DNA from: Cellulomonas dongxiuzhuiae | GTDB taxonomy: Bacteria > Actinomycetota > Actinomycetes > Actinomycetales > Cellulomonadaceae | Assembly (NCBI RefSeq): GCF_018623035.1 | Contig: NZ_CP076023.1 | Coordinates: forward strand, 3,286,001-3,350,000 | DNA: 64,000 nucleotides | Direction of reading: 5' to 3' | Shown: piece by piece, positions 7,176 to 15,953 of the stretch | How the letters are laid out: each line of letters starts with the position of its first letter | Numbering within the stretch: the first letter of the stretch is position 1 | The notes under the pieces: generated by a model | The model's database searches: none | What the model was told of the DNA's origin: nothing | Seen by the model: the letters and a program-made list of their open reading frames with translations, nothing else | Translations under genes and position numbers: made by a program

Positions 7176-9650
7176 TCAGGCCGGTGCCACCACGACGGCG
7201 GGACGTCCCGGCTGCAGCACGACCTGGCGGCGCTCGGCGGAGCCGTGCGCGCGCACGTCGACGACGGCGGGTCGGTCCGCCTCGAGGACCGCGCGCTCGA
7301 CGCGCCCGTCGCGCCATGTCAGCTCCGTCAGGCGCAGGGCGCCGCGCAGCCGCAGACCCCGGACCCGCCCGGCGGGCCACGCGGCGGGCAGCGCCGGCAG
7401 CAGGTGGACCTCGCGCACCCCGTCGGGGCCGCGCCGGTGGGCCTGCACGAGCGCCTCGGCGACACCCGCCGTGAACCCCAGGTTGCCGTCGATCTGGAAC
7501 GGCGGGTGCGCGCACAGCAGCGAGCGGTAGACGCCCCCGCGGGCGGACCCGTCACCGCCGGACGGGTCCGCGTCGACGGGGTGCAGGAAGGCCGTGACCA
7601 GCGCCGCGACCCCGTCGGGGTCCCGCAGGCGCGCACGCAGCGCGAGCCGCCACGCGAGCGACCAGCCCGTCGAGTCCGGTCCGCGCGCGTCCAGGGTCCG
7701 CAGGGCGGCGGCGGCGAGCGCCGGCGCGGAGTCCGGGTCGATCGACGTCCCGGGGAACACCCGGTACAGGTGCGACTGGTGACGGTGCTCGGGCTCGGCG
7801 TCGGGCACGTCGGTGCGCCACTCCGCGAGGCGGCCGTCGGGGGCGACGCGCTCGGTCGGCAGCCGCTCGAGCGCGCCGTCGACGGCCGCGCGCAGGCTCT
7901 CGTCGTGGTCGCCGGCCACGTGGGCGAGCCGGCGGACCTGCTCCAGCAGGTCACGGACGATCGCGAGGTCGGACGTCGTCGACACCGACACCGCCGCGGC
8001 ACGGCCGTCGGGCAGCAGGTAGTGGTTCTCCGGGCTCGTGGCGGGCGACGTGCCCAGGGTGCCGTCGGGCAGCTCGACGAGCAGGTCGAGCACCGCGAGC
8101 GCGGCGCCCCGCACGACGGGCCAGTGCCGCCGCAGCGCGTCGTCGTCGCCCGTCCAGTCGTGGTGGTCGACGACGTGCCGGGCCAGCCACGCGCCGCCGA
8201 GCGGCCAGCTCGACCAGCTCGCGGAGTCGTGGCCGCGGCCCGTCGGGCCCGTGAAGCACCACGGGTCGCTGTTGTGGTGGGCGACCCAGCCGCGCACGCC
8301 GTAGAGCGTCCGCGCGGTGGCCGCCCCCGCTACGGCGAGCCGGTCGAGCCAGGCCAGCAGCGGCTCGTGGCACTCGGCGAGGTCACCGACGAGGGTCGGC
8401 CAGTAGTTCATCTCGGTGTTGATGTTGATCGTGTAGTTCGAGCTCCACGGCGGTCGCACGCTCGCGTTCCAGATGCCCTGCAGGTTGAGCGGCAGGGTGC
8501 CCGGGCGCGACCCCGCCACCGTCAGGTAGCGCCCGTGCTGGAAGGCGAGCACCGCGAGGTGCGGGTCCGGCTCGCCGTGCGCGTGCCGGACCAGGCGCGC
8601 GTCGAGCGGCAGGTCCGGGACCGCGGCGTCCAGGTCGAGGGACACGCGGCCCATCAGTGCGGCGTGGTCGGCGACGTGGCGCGCGGCGATGCCGTCGACG
8701 TCCGCGAGCGCGTGCCGCAGCCCGGCGAGCGCGTCCGCGGCGACGCGGGCCCGGTCGCCGTGCAGCGTGCCCGTCGCGACGTCGTGGTCGGTGGCGGTCG
8801 TCAGGACGACGCGCAGGCGACCGGTCCCGCGGACACGGACCGCACCGTCGACGACCTCGACGGAGGCGGCGTCGCCGGCCAGCACCGCGAGCGCGACGGC
8901 CGCGTGCACGGACCGGCCGCCGTACCGCACCGGGTCGGGGCCGGGGACCCAGTCGGGCAGCACGTGCGACGGCATGTCGAGCGTCGCGACAACGACGGCG
9001 GCCCGCGGGTCCCCGTCCGGCGCGTCGACCGGCGCCGGCGCGTCCGCCCACGGGTGCCGCGACGCGAGCCGCACCCACGCCTCGCCCGCGTCGGACGCGG
9101 CGCCGGCGGTGGACCGCTCGAGCAGCAGCGCCCGGTCGGGGTGGCTGACCAGCACGTCCTGCCGCCACGGGACGCCGGTGGCGGACGTCCAGGTCGTCGT
9201 CACCACGCCCCGGGCCAGGTCCAGGGTGCGGCGGTACCCCGCGTCACCCGCAGCCGCGCCGTGCGCGAGGACCACGTCGACCAGCGGCTGGTACGCCTGC
9301 ACCCAGCCGCTCTGCAGGCGCGCGAGCTCGGCCTGCGCACCCAGTGGGTCGCCGTCCGCGAGCAGCCGCCGGGCGCGGCGCACGACACCCGGCGCACCGT
9401 CGCGGCCCAGCGGCCCCACGGGCTCGACGGGACCGTCGTGCGGCGCACCCGACCAGCACGTGTCGTCGTTGACCTGCAGCAGCTCGTCCCCCGTGCCGCC
9501 GTGCACCATCGCGCCGATCCGCCCGTTGCCGACGGGGAACGCGTCCGTCCACGTGCGCGCCGGCTCGTCCAGCCGCAGCAGCAGCGGGACCTCGACGGCC
9601 TCGTCGCCCCTGTCGGCACCCACCCGTTCCACGTCGTCCGCCACGACCAC
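7176..9650 (-). CDS. GH95 alpha-L-fucosidase-like glycoside hydrolase
   Basis: About 824 residues, the usual length for GH95 (alpha-1,2-L-fucosidases and some alpha-L-galactosidases, inverting). The N-terminal signature FPVGNGRIGAMVHGG follows PARTW. The catalytic-domain motif ININTEMNYWP lies near residues 405-416 and contains the Asn residues that activate water in this family. HQSHLYRVFPG, GWSLAWR and QIDGNLG are conserved family blocks further on. No signal peptide is visible, so it should be cytoplasmic. The start is uncertain: GTG at 9650 or 9644 both precede the homology by about 25 residues, and neither has a strong ribosome site. It is convergent with the LacI gene and divergent from trmL. 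A fuconolactonase-like gene 2.6 kb away is consistent with fucoside use. Confidence 0.87.
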   Translation of the reverse strand: MVVADDVERVGADRGDEAVEVPLLLRLDEPARTWTDAFPVGNGRIGAMVHGGTGDELLQVNDDTCWSGAPHDGPVEPVGPLGRDGAPGVVRRARRLLADGDPLGAQAELARLQSGWVQAYQPLVDVVLAHGAAAGDAGYRRTLDLARGVVTTTWTSATGVPWRQDVLVSHPDRALLLERSTAGAASDAGEAWVRLASRHPWADAPAPVDAPDGDPRAAVVVATLDMPSHVLPDWVPGPDPVRYGGRSVHAAVALAVLAGDAASVEVVDGAVRVRGTGRLRVVLTTATDHDVATGTLHGDRARVAADALAGLRHALADVDGIAARHVADHAALMGRVSLDLDAAVPDLPLDARLVRHAHGEPDPHLAVLAFQHGRYLTVAGSRPGTLPLNLQGIWNASVRPPWSSNYTININTEMNYWPTLVGDLAECHEPLLAWLDRLAVAGAATARTLYGVRGWVAHHNSDPWCFTGPTGRGHDSASWSSWPLGGAWLARHVVDHHDWTGDDDALRRHWPVVRGAALAVLDLLVELPDGTLGTSPATSPENHYLLPDGRAAAVSVSTTSDLAIVRDLLEQVRRLAHVAGDHDESLRAAVDGALERLPTERVAPDGRLAEWRTDVPDAEPEHRHQSHLYRVFPGTSIDPDSAPALAAAALRTLDARGPDSTGWSLAWRLALRARLRDPDGVAALVTAFLHPVDADPSGGDGSARGGVYRSLLCAHPPFQIDGNLGFTAGVAEALVQAHRRGPDGVREVHLLPALPAAWPAGRVRGLRLRGALRLTELTWRDGRVERAVLEADRPAVVDVRAHGSAERRQVVLQPGRPAVVVAPA

Positions 9651-9677
9651 ACCCAACCACGGTGGCAGGATCGTCCG

Positions 9678-10139
9678 GTGCACGTCGCCTTCTTCGAGCC
9701 CCGCATCCCCGGCAACACCGGCAGCGCCATCCGCCTGTGCGCGGGCACGGGCGCGACCCTGCACCTCGTCGAGCCGCTGGGGTTCGAGCTGACGGAGGCC
9801 CGCCTGCGGCGCGCCGGCCTGGACTACCACGACCTCGCGCACGTCGTCGTGCACCCCGGGCTCGACGACCTGCTGGCCGCCGTGCCGACGTCCCGGGTGT
9901 GGGCGTTCACGACGCACGCCACGCGCCGCTACACCGACGTCGACTGGCGCGACGACGACGTCCTGCTGTTCGGCCCCGAGCCGACCGGCCTGCCGCCGCA
10001 CGTCCTGGCGCACCCGCGCATCGCGGACCAGCTGCGCATCCCGATGCTGCCGGGCCGCCGCTCGATGAACCTGTCGAACGCGGCCGCCGTCGCGGCGTAC
10101 GAGGCGTGGCGCGTGCTCGGGTTCCCCGGCGGGGTGTGA
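9678..10139 (+). CDS. trmL: tRNA (cytidine(34)-2'-O)-methyltransferase, SPOUT family
   Basis: A 153-residue SPOUT methyltransferase, matching TrmL in length (about 155 aa). It would methylate the ribose of the wobble base in tRNA-Leu. The opening FFEPRIPGNTG, the central GPEPTGLP loop and the C-terminal knot sequence RSMNLSNAAAVAAYEA are the three SpoU motifs expected for the trefoil-knot SAM site. The GTG start follows AGGA by seven bases and lies only 27 bp from the divergent GH95 start. It is unrelated in function to its sugar-metabolism neighbours. Confidence 0.88.
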   Translation: MHVAFFEPRIPGNTGSAIRLCAGTGATLHLVEPLGFELTEARLRRAGLDYHDLAHVVVHPGLDDLLAAVPTSRVWAFTTHATRRYTDVDWRDDDVLLFGPEPTGLPPHVLAHPRIADQLRIPMLPGRRSMNLSNAAAVAAYEAWRVLGFPGGV

Positions 10140-10194
10140 CGCGCCGGGGCGGTCCCGAGGCGACGCAGGGCCCGCGCGCTGGGAGCATCGAGGC

Positions 10195-12039
10195 ATGTTC
10201 ACGACCCGCCCGGTGCTCACCGGGACGTTCGGCATGGTCGCCTCGACGCACTGGCTGGCCAGCGCGGTCGGCATGCGCACGCTCGAGGCCGGCGGCAACG
10301 CGTTCGACGCGGCCGCGGCCGCGGGGTTCACGCTGTCGGTCGTCGAGCCGCACCTCAACGGCCCGGGCGGTGACGCACCGCTCCTGGGGCACCGCGCCGC
10401 GGACGGGCACACGTTCGTCGTGTGCGGGCAGGGCGTGGTGCCCGCGCTGGCGACGACCGACGCGTACCGCGCCCTGGGCGTCGAGGAGGTCCCGGGGACC
10501 GGCCACCTGGCGGCCGTCGTGCCGGGCGCGTTCGGTGCGTGGCTCGACCTGCTGGCGCGGTACGGCACGCTGCCGCTGGCCGACGTGCTCGGGCCCGCGA
10601 TCGGCTACGCGCGCGACGGGTACCCGCTGGTCGCGGCCGGCGCCCGCACGGTCGCGACCGTCGCGGACATGTTCCGCGCGCACTGGCCGACGAGCGCGCA
10701 GGTGTACCTGCCCGGCGGCGCCGCCCCCACGGCGGGCGACCGGTTCCGCAACCCGGACCTCGCGCGCACGTTCGAGCGGCTGCTCGCGGAGGCGGCCGCG
10801 GCGGGGCCCGACCGCGAGGCGCAGATCGAGGGCGCGCGCCGCGCCTTCTACGAGGGCTTCGTCGCCGAGGCGGTCGACGCGTTCGTCGCGGGCACGCCCG
10901 TGCTCGATGCCACCGGCCGCGCGCACACGGGGTTCCTGCGCGGCGCCGACCTCGCGGCGTGGCACGCGACCGAGGAACCGACGGTCGCGGTGCCGTTCGC
11001 GGGCGTCGAGGTGCACAAGACGGGCCCGTGGGGGCAGGGACCGGTGCTGCTGCAGCAGCTGCGGATGCTCGAGGCGCTCGGCGTCGAGGACCTGGTCCGC
11101 GACGTCGTGGCACGTCCGGGACGCGAGGCCGAGGACGACGGCCCGCTGGCCGAGCTCGTGCACGTCGTCGTCGAGGTCGCGAAGCTCGCGTTCGCGGACC
11201 GTGACGCCTGGTACGGCGACAGCGGGGACGTGCCGCTGGACGCGCTGCTGTCGACCGCCTACGCGGCGCGGCGGGCGCGCCTGGTCGGGGCCGGCGCCGA
11301 CGACGGCTACCGGCCCGGTGACCCGGACGGGAGGGCACCGCGCCTGCCGCGGGCGCTGGTGGCCGCGCGCGCCGCGGCGGACGCGGGCGGGCCCGGGGCG
11401 GTCGCCCCGGCGCCGGCGGGCCTGGGCGAGCCGACCGTGTCGCGGATCGGGCTGAGCCCCGGCGACACGTGCCACGTCGACGTCGTCGACCGCTGGGGCA
11501 ACCAGGTGTCCGCGACGCCGTCGGGCGGGTGGTTGCAGTCGAGCCCCGTGGTGCCGGGCCTGGGCTTCGCGCTGCCCACGCGCGCGCAGATGTGCTGGGT
11601 GGAGGACGGTCTGCCCGCGAGCCTGGTGCCGGGGCGCCGGCCGCGGACGACCCTGAGCCCGGCCATGGTGCTCGGGTCCGGCCACGGGTTCGCGTTCGGC
11701 ACCCCGGGCGGCGACCAGCAGGACCAGTGGCCGGTGCCGTTCCTGCTGCGGCACCTCCTCGGCGGCATGGACCTGCAGGCGGCGATCGACGCGCCGACGT
11801 GGCACTCGTCGCACGTGCACGGCTCGTTCCAGCCGCGCACCCACACGCCGCGCGGGGTGGCGGTCGAGTCGCGGCTCGGGACGGGCGTGGCCGGCGCCCT
11901 GGCGGCACGCGGTCACGCGGTCGAGGACGCAGGGCCGTGGACGCTGGGCCGGTTGAGCGCGGCTGGCGTTGGGCCGGACGGGTGGTTGCGGGCGGCGGCG
12001 AACGCACGCGGGCAGCAGGGGTACGCCGCGGGGCGCTGA
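10195..12039 (+). CDS. ggt: gamma-glutamyltransferase-family Ntn hydrolase
   Basis: A 614-residue member of the gamma-glutamyltransferase family, which cleaves itself into two subunits and then transfers or hydrolyses gamma-glutamyl groups. The opening GMVASTHWLAS and the block AGGNAFDAAAAAGF are typical of the large subunit. The predicted self-cleavage nucleophile is Thr425 in GDTCHVDVVD, followed by the small-subunit pattern WGNQVSATPSGGW and PRTTLSPAMVL. There is no signal peptide, unlike many secreted GGTs, so it may be cytoplasmic. Threonine is followed by Cys-His rather than the common Thr-His, which suggests a divergent subgroup such as acylases or GGT-like proteins acting on other amides. 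Its ATG is 55 bp downstream of trmL. Confidence 0.87.
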   Translation: MFTTRPVLTGTFGMVASTHWLASAVGMRTLEAGGNAFDAAAAAGFTLSVVEPHLNGPGGDAPLLGHRAADGHTFVVCGQGVVPALATTDAYRALGVEEVPGTGHLAAVVPGAFGAWLDLLARYGTLPLADVLGPAIGYARDGYPLVAAGARTVATVADMFRAHWPTSAQVYLPGGAAPTAGDRFRNPDLARTFERLLAEAAAAGPDREAQIEGARRAFYEGFVAEAVDAFVAGTPVLDATGRAHTGFLRGADLAAWHATEEPTVAVPFAGVEVHKTGPWGQGPVLLQQLRMLEALGVEDLVRDVVARPGREAEDDGPLAELVHVVVEVAKLAFADRDAWYGDSGDVPLDALLSTAYAARRARLVGAGADDGYRPGDPDGRAPRLPRALVAARAAADAGGPGAVAPAPAGLGEPTVSRIGLSPGDTCHVDVVDRWGNQVSATPSGGWLQSSPVVPGLGFALPTRAQMCWVEDGLPASLVPGRRPRTTLSPAMVLGSGHGFAFGTPGGDQQDQWPVPFLLRHLLGGMDLQAAIDAPTWHSSHVHGSFQPRTHTPRGVAVESRLGTGVAGALAARGHAVEDAGPWTLGRLSAAGVGPDGWLRAAANARGQQGYAAGR

Positions 12040-12251
12040 CGACCGTGCCCCGGACGTTCCGACCGTTACCTGCCCGTGACCTGCGAGGTCACAGGGGGCA
12101 CCCGGCTCCCTTGACTTTCATGTGAACGCTCAACATCGTGACGAAACAGACATCCGATCTCTCGGGCTGTCACAGGGCTCATCATGAGGGTTCTATGAGG
12201 ATTTGACCGGCAGGACGATTCAGACATCGGAGCACCGTTACCGTCGAAGAC
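12040..12251 (+). promoter_or_regulatory. Promoter region of the fuconolactonase-like gene
   Basis: This 212-bp gap is noticeably richer in A/T than its surroundings. TTGACT at 12111-12116 resembles a -35 box, with CATCGT 17 bases later as a poor -10. Between them lies TGTGAACGCTCA (12121-12132), related to the GTGAACG operators seen elsewhere in the window. CTCATCATGAG at 12178-12188 is a perfect odd-centred palindrome that could bind the downstream GntR-type regulator. These are candidate sites only. Confidence 0.4.
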
Positions 12252-13130
12252 ATGCCCTACGACGTCGTGGATGCGCATCTGCAGGTCTGGGACCCCGAGT
12301 CGGTCCACTACCCGTGGATGGCGCAGGACCCCCACCTCCTGCATCGCACCTACCGAGTCCGCGACCTCGACGGAGCCCTGGACGAGCACCACGTGGACGG
12401 CGTGGTGCTCGTCCAGTCCGCCGACAACCGCGCGGACAGCGAGCACCTGCTCTTCCAGGCGCTGTGCTCGCCCCACGTGCTCGGCGTCGTCGCGTGGGTG
12501 CCGCTGGACACCCCCGACGAGGCGGCCGCGCAGCTCGACCAGTGGCGCGTCGAGCCCATCGTCGGCATCAGCCACCACGTCGACCGCGAGGACGACACGC
12601 AGTGGCTCCTGGGCGACCGCGTCGACGAGGGCCTCACGCTGCTCACCGAGCGCCGGCTCGTGCTCGACCTGCCCGCCACGACGCCCGAGCTGCTGCGGCA
12701 CGTCGCGACCGTCGCCGACCGGCACCCCAAGCTGACGGTCGTCGTCGACCACCTGGGGTCGCCGCCGCTCCCCGCGCTGCGCGCCGGCGACTCCGCGACG
12801 TGGCAGCGCTGGACCACCGCGCTGGAGATCGCCGCCGAGGCGCCCAACGTCGTCGCCAAGCTCGCCGGCCTCGGTCGGGCCGCCGGCCCCGGCTGGACCG
12901 TGGACGACGTGCGCCCGGCCGTCGACCACGCCCTGGCCGTGTTCGGGCCCGAGCGCCTCATGGCCGGCAGCGACTGGCCCACCGCGCTCGACGCGCACGG
13001 CTCCTGGGACGAGGTGTGGGGCGGCCTGCGCGCGACCCTGGCCGACCTCGACGAGGCCGCCGTCGCGCGCGTCATGGGCCGCACCGCGGTCGAGACCTAC
13101 GGCATCCCGCCGCTCGTCCCCGAACGCTGA
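12252..13130 (+). CDS. amidohydrolase-2 family sugar lactonase (L-fuconolactonase / L-rhamnonolactonase type)
   Basis: A 292-residue COG3618-type TIM-barrel hydrolase. It opens with VDAHLQVWDP, the family's D-x-H metal or catalytic motif with Gln in place of the second His. VVVDHLG in the middle and AGSDWP near residue 238 are also diagnostic. Characterised relatives open the 1,4- or 1,5-lactones of fuconate, rhamnonate or galactarate in oxidative deoxysugar catabolism. The GntR-type regulator gene follows 50 bp downstream on the same strand, so they probably form an operon. The dehydrogenase and dehydratase for this pathway are not in the window, so the exact sugar is open. GH95 nearby makes L-fucose attractive. 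Confidence 0.82.
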   Translation: MPYDVVDAHLQVWDPESVHYPWMAQDPHLLHRTYRVRDLDGALDEHHVDGVVLVQSADNRADSEHLLFQALCSPHVLGVVAWVPLDTPDEAAAQLDQWRVEPIVGISHHVDREDDTQWLLGDRVDEGLTLLTERRLVLDLPATTPELLRHVATVADRHPKLTVVVDHLGSPPLPALRAGDSATWQRWTTALEIAAEAPNVVAKLAGLGRAAGPGWTVDDVRPAVDHALAVFGPERLMAGSDWPTALDAHGSWDEVWGGLRATLADLDEAAVARVMGRTAVETYGIPPLVPER

Positions 13131-13180
13131 CACCCCGCACCACCCCGACCGCCGCGGCGGACGACGACGGAGACGAGCTC

Positions 13181-13912
13181 GTGTCACGCACCCAGGACGT
13201 CGTCGAGGACGTCCAGCGCCTCATCCTCGACGGTGGGCTGCGCCCGGGCGACCGGCTGCCGGCGGAGAAGGAGCTCGCGTCCGAGCTCGGCGTGTCGCGC
13301 GGGTCGCTGCGCGAGGGCGTGCGCGCGCTGGTCGTCCTCGGCATCCTCGAGGCCCGCCACGGCGACGGCACCTACGTCACCGCCCTCGACCCCGCGACGC
13401 TGCTCGCACCCGTCGGGTTCCTCGCCGACCTGCCGGGCGACCACGCCCCCCTGCACGCGGTGCGCGCGATGCTCGAGACCGAGGCCGCGGGCCTCGCCGC
13501 CCTGCACCTGACCGCCGCCCACGTCGCCCGGGCCCGCACCGCGCTCGACGACATGGCCCGCGCGCTCGTCGAACCCCGCCCGGAGCCCGCCCGCCTCGCC
13601 GCCGCCGACCTCGCGTTCCACCGCACCGTCGCGGAGGCGTCCGGCAACGCGGTGCTCGCGGCCCTGCTCGACGCGCTCGCCGGCGAGGGCCCGCGGCGGC
13701 GCGTCTGGGACGAGATGCACGAGCTCGCCGGCGACCGGACCCTGGAGGAGCACGACGCGATCCTGGCCGCCGTCACGGCACGCGACCCGGACCGCGCGCG
13801 GCTGCGCATGGCCATGCACATGGTCGCCGTCGAGGACCTGCTGGCGACCGCGAGCACCGACGGCCCCGCGCCGCGCCGCCGCAACCTCGCCGAGGCGGCA
13901 CCGGCGCGCTGA
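13181..13912 (+). CDS. FadR-subfamily GntR transcriptional regulator
   Basis: A 243-residue regulator. The N-terminal winged helix contains LRPGDRLPAEKELASELGVS and REGVRALVVLGILEARHGDG, the standard GntR pattern at about residues 17-65. The C-terminal all-helical FCD ligand domain shows ADLAFHRTVAEASGN and the EEHDAILAAVTARD segment, whose Asp/His residues usually bind metal and carboxylate ligands. The GTG at 13181 has GGAG eight bases upstream and is preferred over much longer in-frame extensions. FadR-type regulators beside sugar-acid genes generally respond to the sugar acid; here that is inferred to be the lactone pathway product. Confidence 0.9.
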   Translation: MSRTQDVVEDVQRLILDGGLRPGDRLPAEKELASELGVSRGSLREGVRALVVLGILEARHGDGTYVTALDPATLLAPVGFLADLPGDHAPLHAVRAMLETEAAGLAALHLTAAHVARARTALDDMARALVEPRPEPARLAAADLAFHRTVAEASGNAVLAALLDALAGEGPRRRVWDEMHELAGDRTLEEHDAILAAVTARDPDRARLRMAMHMVAVEDLLATASTDGPAPRRRNLAEAAPAR

Positions 13913-13926
13913 GCCGCGCCGGCCGG

Positions 13927-14889
13927 TCAGCCCGTGCGCGCGTCGGTCGCCGGCCCGCACGCGGTGGTCACGTAGTCGTACAGCGCACCGCGCAGCGCGT
14001 CCGACGCCGCGACGTAGAACAGGGGCTGCTCGACGTCGTCGACCACCGCCTGCACGCCCAGCACGGTGCCCCGCTTGTCCTCGGCGATCGCGTGCAGGTC
14101 GCAGCGGGCCGGCACGGTCGCCAGCACCAGCCGCCCGTCGGGCGGCGGCACCGCCGAGTCGACGTCCACCACCCACTGCCCCGTCGAGCCCAGCGGGCGC
14201 AGCAGCGTCGTGGACTGCACCGCGACGATCCGCACGCGGGGGCCGCCCGGCACCGGCTCGACGAGCAGCGTCACGTCCGCCACCGAGGTGCCGTCGACGT
14301 CCCGCACGGCGAGCCCGTCGGCGAGCGTCACCCGCAGACCGGCGGCGACCGCCGCGGCCGCGCAGTCCTCGCCGTGGATGCGCCGCAGGTCGTCCGTCTC
14401 GTCGGTGGGAGTCACCGTGACGGTGCCGGTGCGGCCGTCGGCGGTCGTCACGTCGAGCTCGACGCGCGCACGCGGGTCGTCACCGGCCGCGGGACCGCAC
14501 ACGGCCGCGCCGAGCGCGACCCGCACGCGTCGCATGCGGCTCGCGTCGACGTCGCGGCCCTCCTCGGACTCCCCCGACACGAAGGCGCTGGTCAGGCGCG
14601 CGCGGGCGATGCTGACGTCGACCGGTCCGGTGTTGCGGACCTGCAGCTCCACGACCCGCGCGACGCGGTCGCTCCGGGCCTGCGCGACCTCGACGTCGAA
14701 CGTGACCGAGCTCGGCAGCGGACCGCGCGACGTCAGGGACGTCGGCACGGACGACGAGCCGGCGGCCGTCGGTGGCGGGCCGCCGACGCCGCACGCCGCG
14801 AGCGCGAGCACCCCCACGACGACCAGCCCGGCCGGCGTGCCGCCGACCCCGGACGCGCGCCTGCCACCGGCCATGCCCGAGCGTCCCAC
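13927..14889 (-). CDS. lipoprotein of unknown function
   Basis: A 320-residue predicted lipoprotein. The N-terminal hydrophobic stretch GLVVVGVLALAACG carries a lipobox with Cys33. The rest is rich in Val, Asp, Thr and short beta-type segments, with two or three repeats of a pattern resembling an immunoglobulin-like sandwich. I recognise no enzyme motif and do not assign a function. The start is GTG at 14889 or, equally plausible, ATG at 14874 (MAGGRR), which shortens the signal peptide by five residues. It lies 37 bp after the esterase gene on the same strand, so they may be co-transcribed. Confidence 0.75.
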   Translation of the reverse strand: MGRSGMAGGRRASGVGGTPAGLVVVGVLALAACGVGGPPPTAAGSSSVPTSLTSRGPLPSSVTFDVEVAQARSDRVARVVELQVRNTGPVDVSIARARLTSAFVSGESEEGRDVDASRMRRVRVALGAAVCGPAAGDDPRARVELDVTTADGRTGTVTVTPTDETDDLRRIHGEDCAAAAVAAGLRVTLADGLAVRDVDGTSVADVTLLVEPVPGGPRVRIVAVQSTTLLRPLGSTGQWVVDVDSAVPPPDGRLVLATVPARCDLHAIAEDKRGTVLGVQAVVDDVEQPLFYVAASDALRGALYDYVTTACGPATDARTG

Positions 14890-14926
14890 GTCCCGGCCCG
14901 CCCTCGGGAGCCCCCGGTGCGCGCGG

Positions 14927-15838
14927 TCAGTCCCCGACGAGGCCGCGGGCGAGGAAGTCGATGGACTCCCCGATCGCCGGCAGCGCGGGCACGGGCGGGA
15001 TGTCGAGGTGCCCGTGCAGCATGCCTGCGGCGACCATCTCGCGCGTGGGGACGCCCGCGTCCTGCAGCTGCAGCAGGAACATCTCGCCCGACGGCCGCAG
15101 GTCGTCGACCTCGCTCACCACCACCGACGTCGGCGGCAGGCCCGCGACGTCCCCGTTGCCCGCCATCGCCTCGGCGGGGAACCCGGACAGGCGGCCCAGG
15201 TAGGTGCGCGTCATGTCGAGCATGGGCGCGGGAAGGAACCGGATGCCGCGCGGCAGCCGGCGCAGGTCGTCGACCTGCTCGTCGGGCAGCGCGGGCGACG
15301 GGAAGTGCATGCCCGGGTAGGCCAGCAGCAGCGCGTCGGGCGCGCGCGTGCCGCGGTCCCGCACGCGCACGGCGACGCCTCCGGTGAGGGCCGCGCCCGC
15401 GGACGCACCGCCGAGCCCCAGCCGCGTCACGCCCAGCGCCGGCGCCTCGCGGACGAACCAGGTCCACGCCGCGTGGACGTCGTCGAGCGGGATCGGGTAA
15501 CCGGCGCCGGGCGTCGCGAGCCGGTACCCGACCGACGCGACGACGATCCCGTGCCGCGCCGCGAGCTCCGCGGACACCACGTGCGCCTCGCACATGTCGA
15601 GGTCGCCGTACGCGAACCCGCCGCCGTGCGCCCAGACCAGACCGGCCCCCGACGCCGGGCGGGCGGACGGCCGGTACAACCGCACCGCCACGGGCCCGTG
15701 CGGCCCGTCGACCGTGAGGTCCTCGACGTGGACGTCGGGGAGCCGGTACCCGGCGGACAGCGTCGCGGTGCCCGCGGCCCAGGAGTCCCAGTCCGTGACG
15801 GTGCGCAGCAGGTCGGAGAGCAGGGGGTGGATCGACAT
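14927..15838 (-). CDS. alpha/beta-hydrolase, hormone-sensitive-lipase family esterase
   Basis: A 303-residue carboxylesterase. The oxyanion motif HGGG is at residues 71-74 and the nucleophile elbow GGASAG places Ser146. VVSEVDDLRPSGE supplies the Asp and MLHGHLDIPP the His of the triad. This is the HSL (family IV) arrangement. No signal peptide is seen, so the substrate should be intracellular short-chain esters; removal of acetyl groups from imported oligosaccharides is an attractive but unproven idea. I used the ATG at 15838 (MSIHPLL), although no clear ribosome site precedes it; the frame stays open to 15880. Confidence 0.86.
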   Translation of the reverse strand: MSIHPLLSDLLRTVTDWDSWAAGTATLSAGYRLPDVHVEDLTVDGPHGPVAVRLYRPSARPASGAGLVWAHGGGFAYGDLDMCEAHVVSAELAARHGIVVASVGYRLATPGAGYPIPLDDVHAAWTWFVREAPALGVTRLGLGGASAGAALTGGVAVRVRDRGTRAPDALLLAYPGMHFPSPALPDEQVDDLRRLPRGIRFLPAPMLDMTRTYLGRLSGFPAEAMAGNGDVAGLPPTSVVVSEVDDLRPSGEMFLLQLQDAGVPTREMVAAGMLHGHLDIPPVPALPAIGESIDFLARGLVGD

Positions 15839-15953
15839 GGTCGCCGATGCTTGCACATCCGGGCCCGTCGGGACGCGCACGAGGTCCGACCGGGCTGCTC
15901 TCTCACGCCCCGGGGGGGTGACGGGATCGCTCTCTCGCGGGGGAAGGGGGGTG

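Noticed and set aside
9907-11916. Long minus-strand frame opposite the gamma-glutamyltransferase gene
   Set aside because: Same reason: the forward gene has a full set of family motifs and the reverse translation has none.
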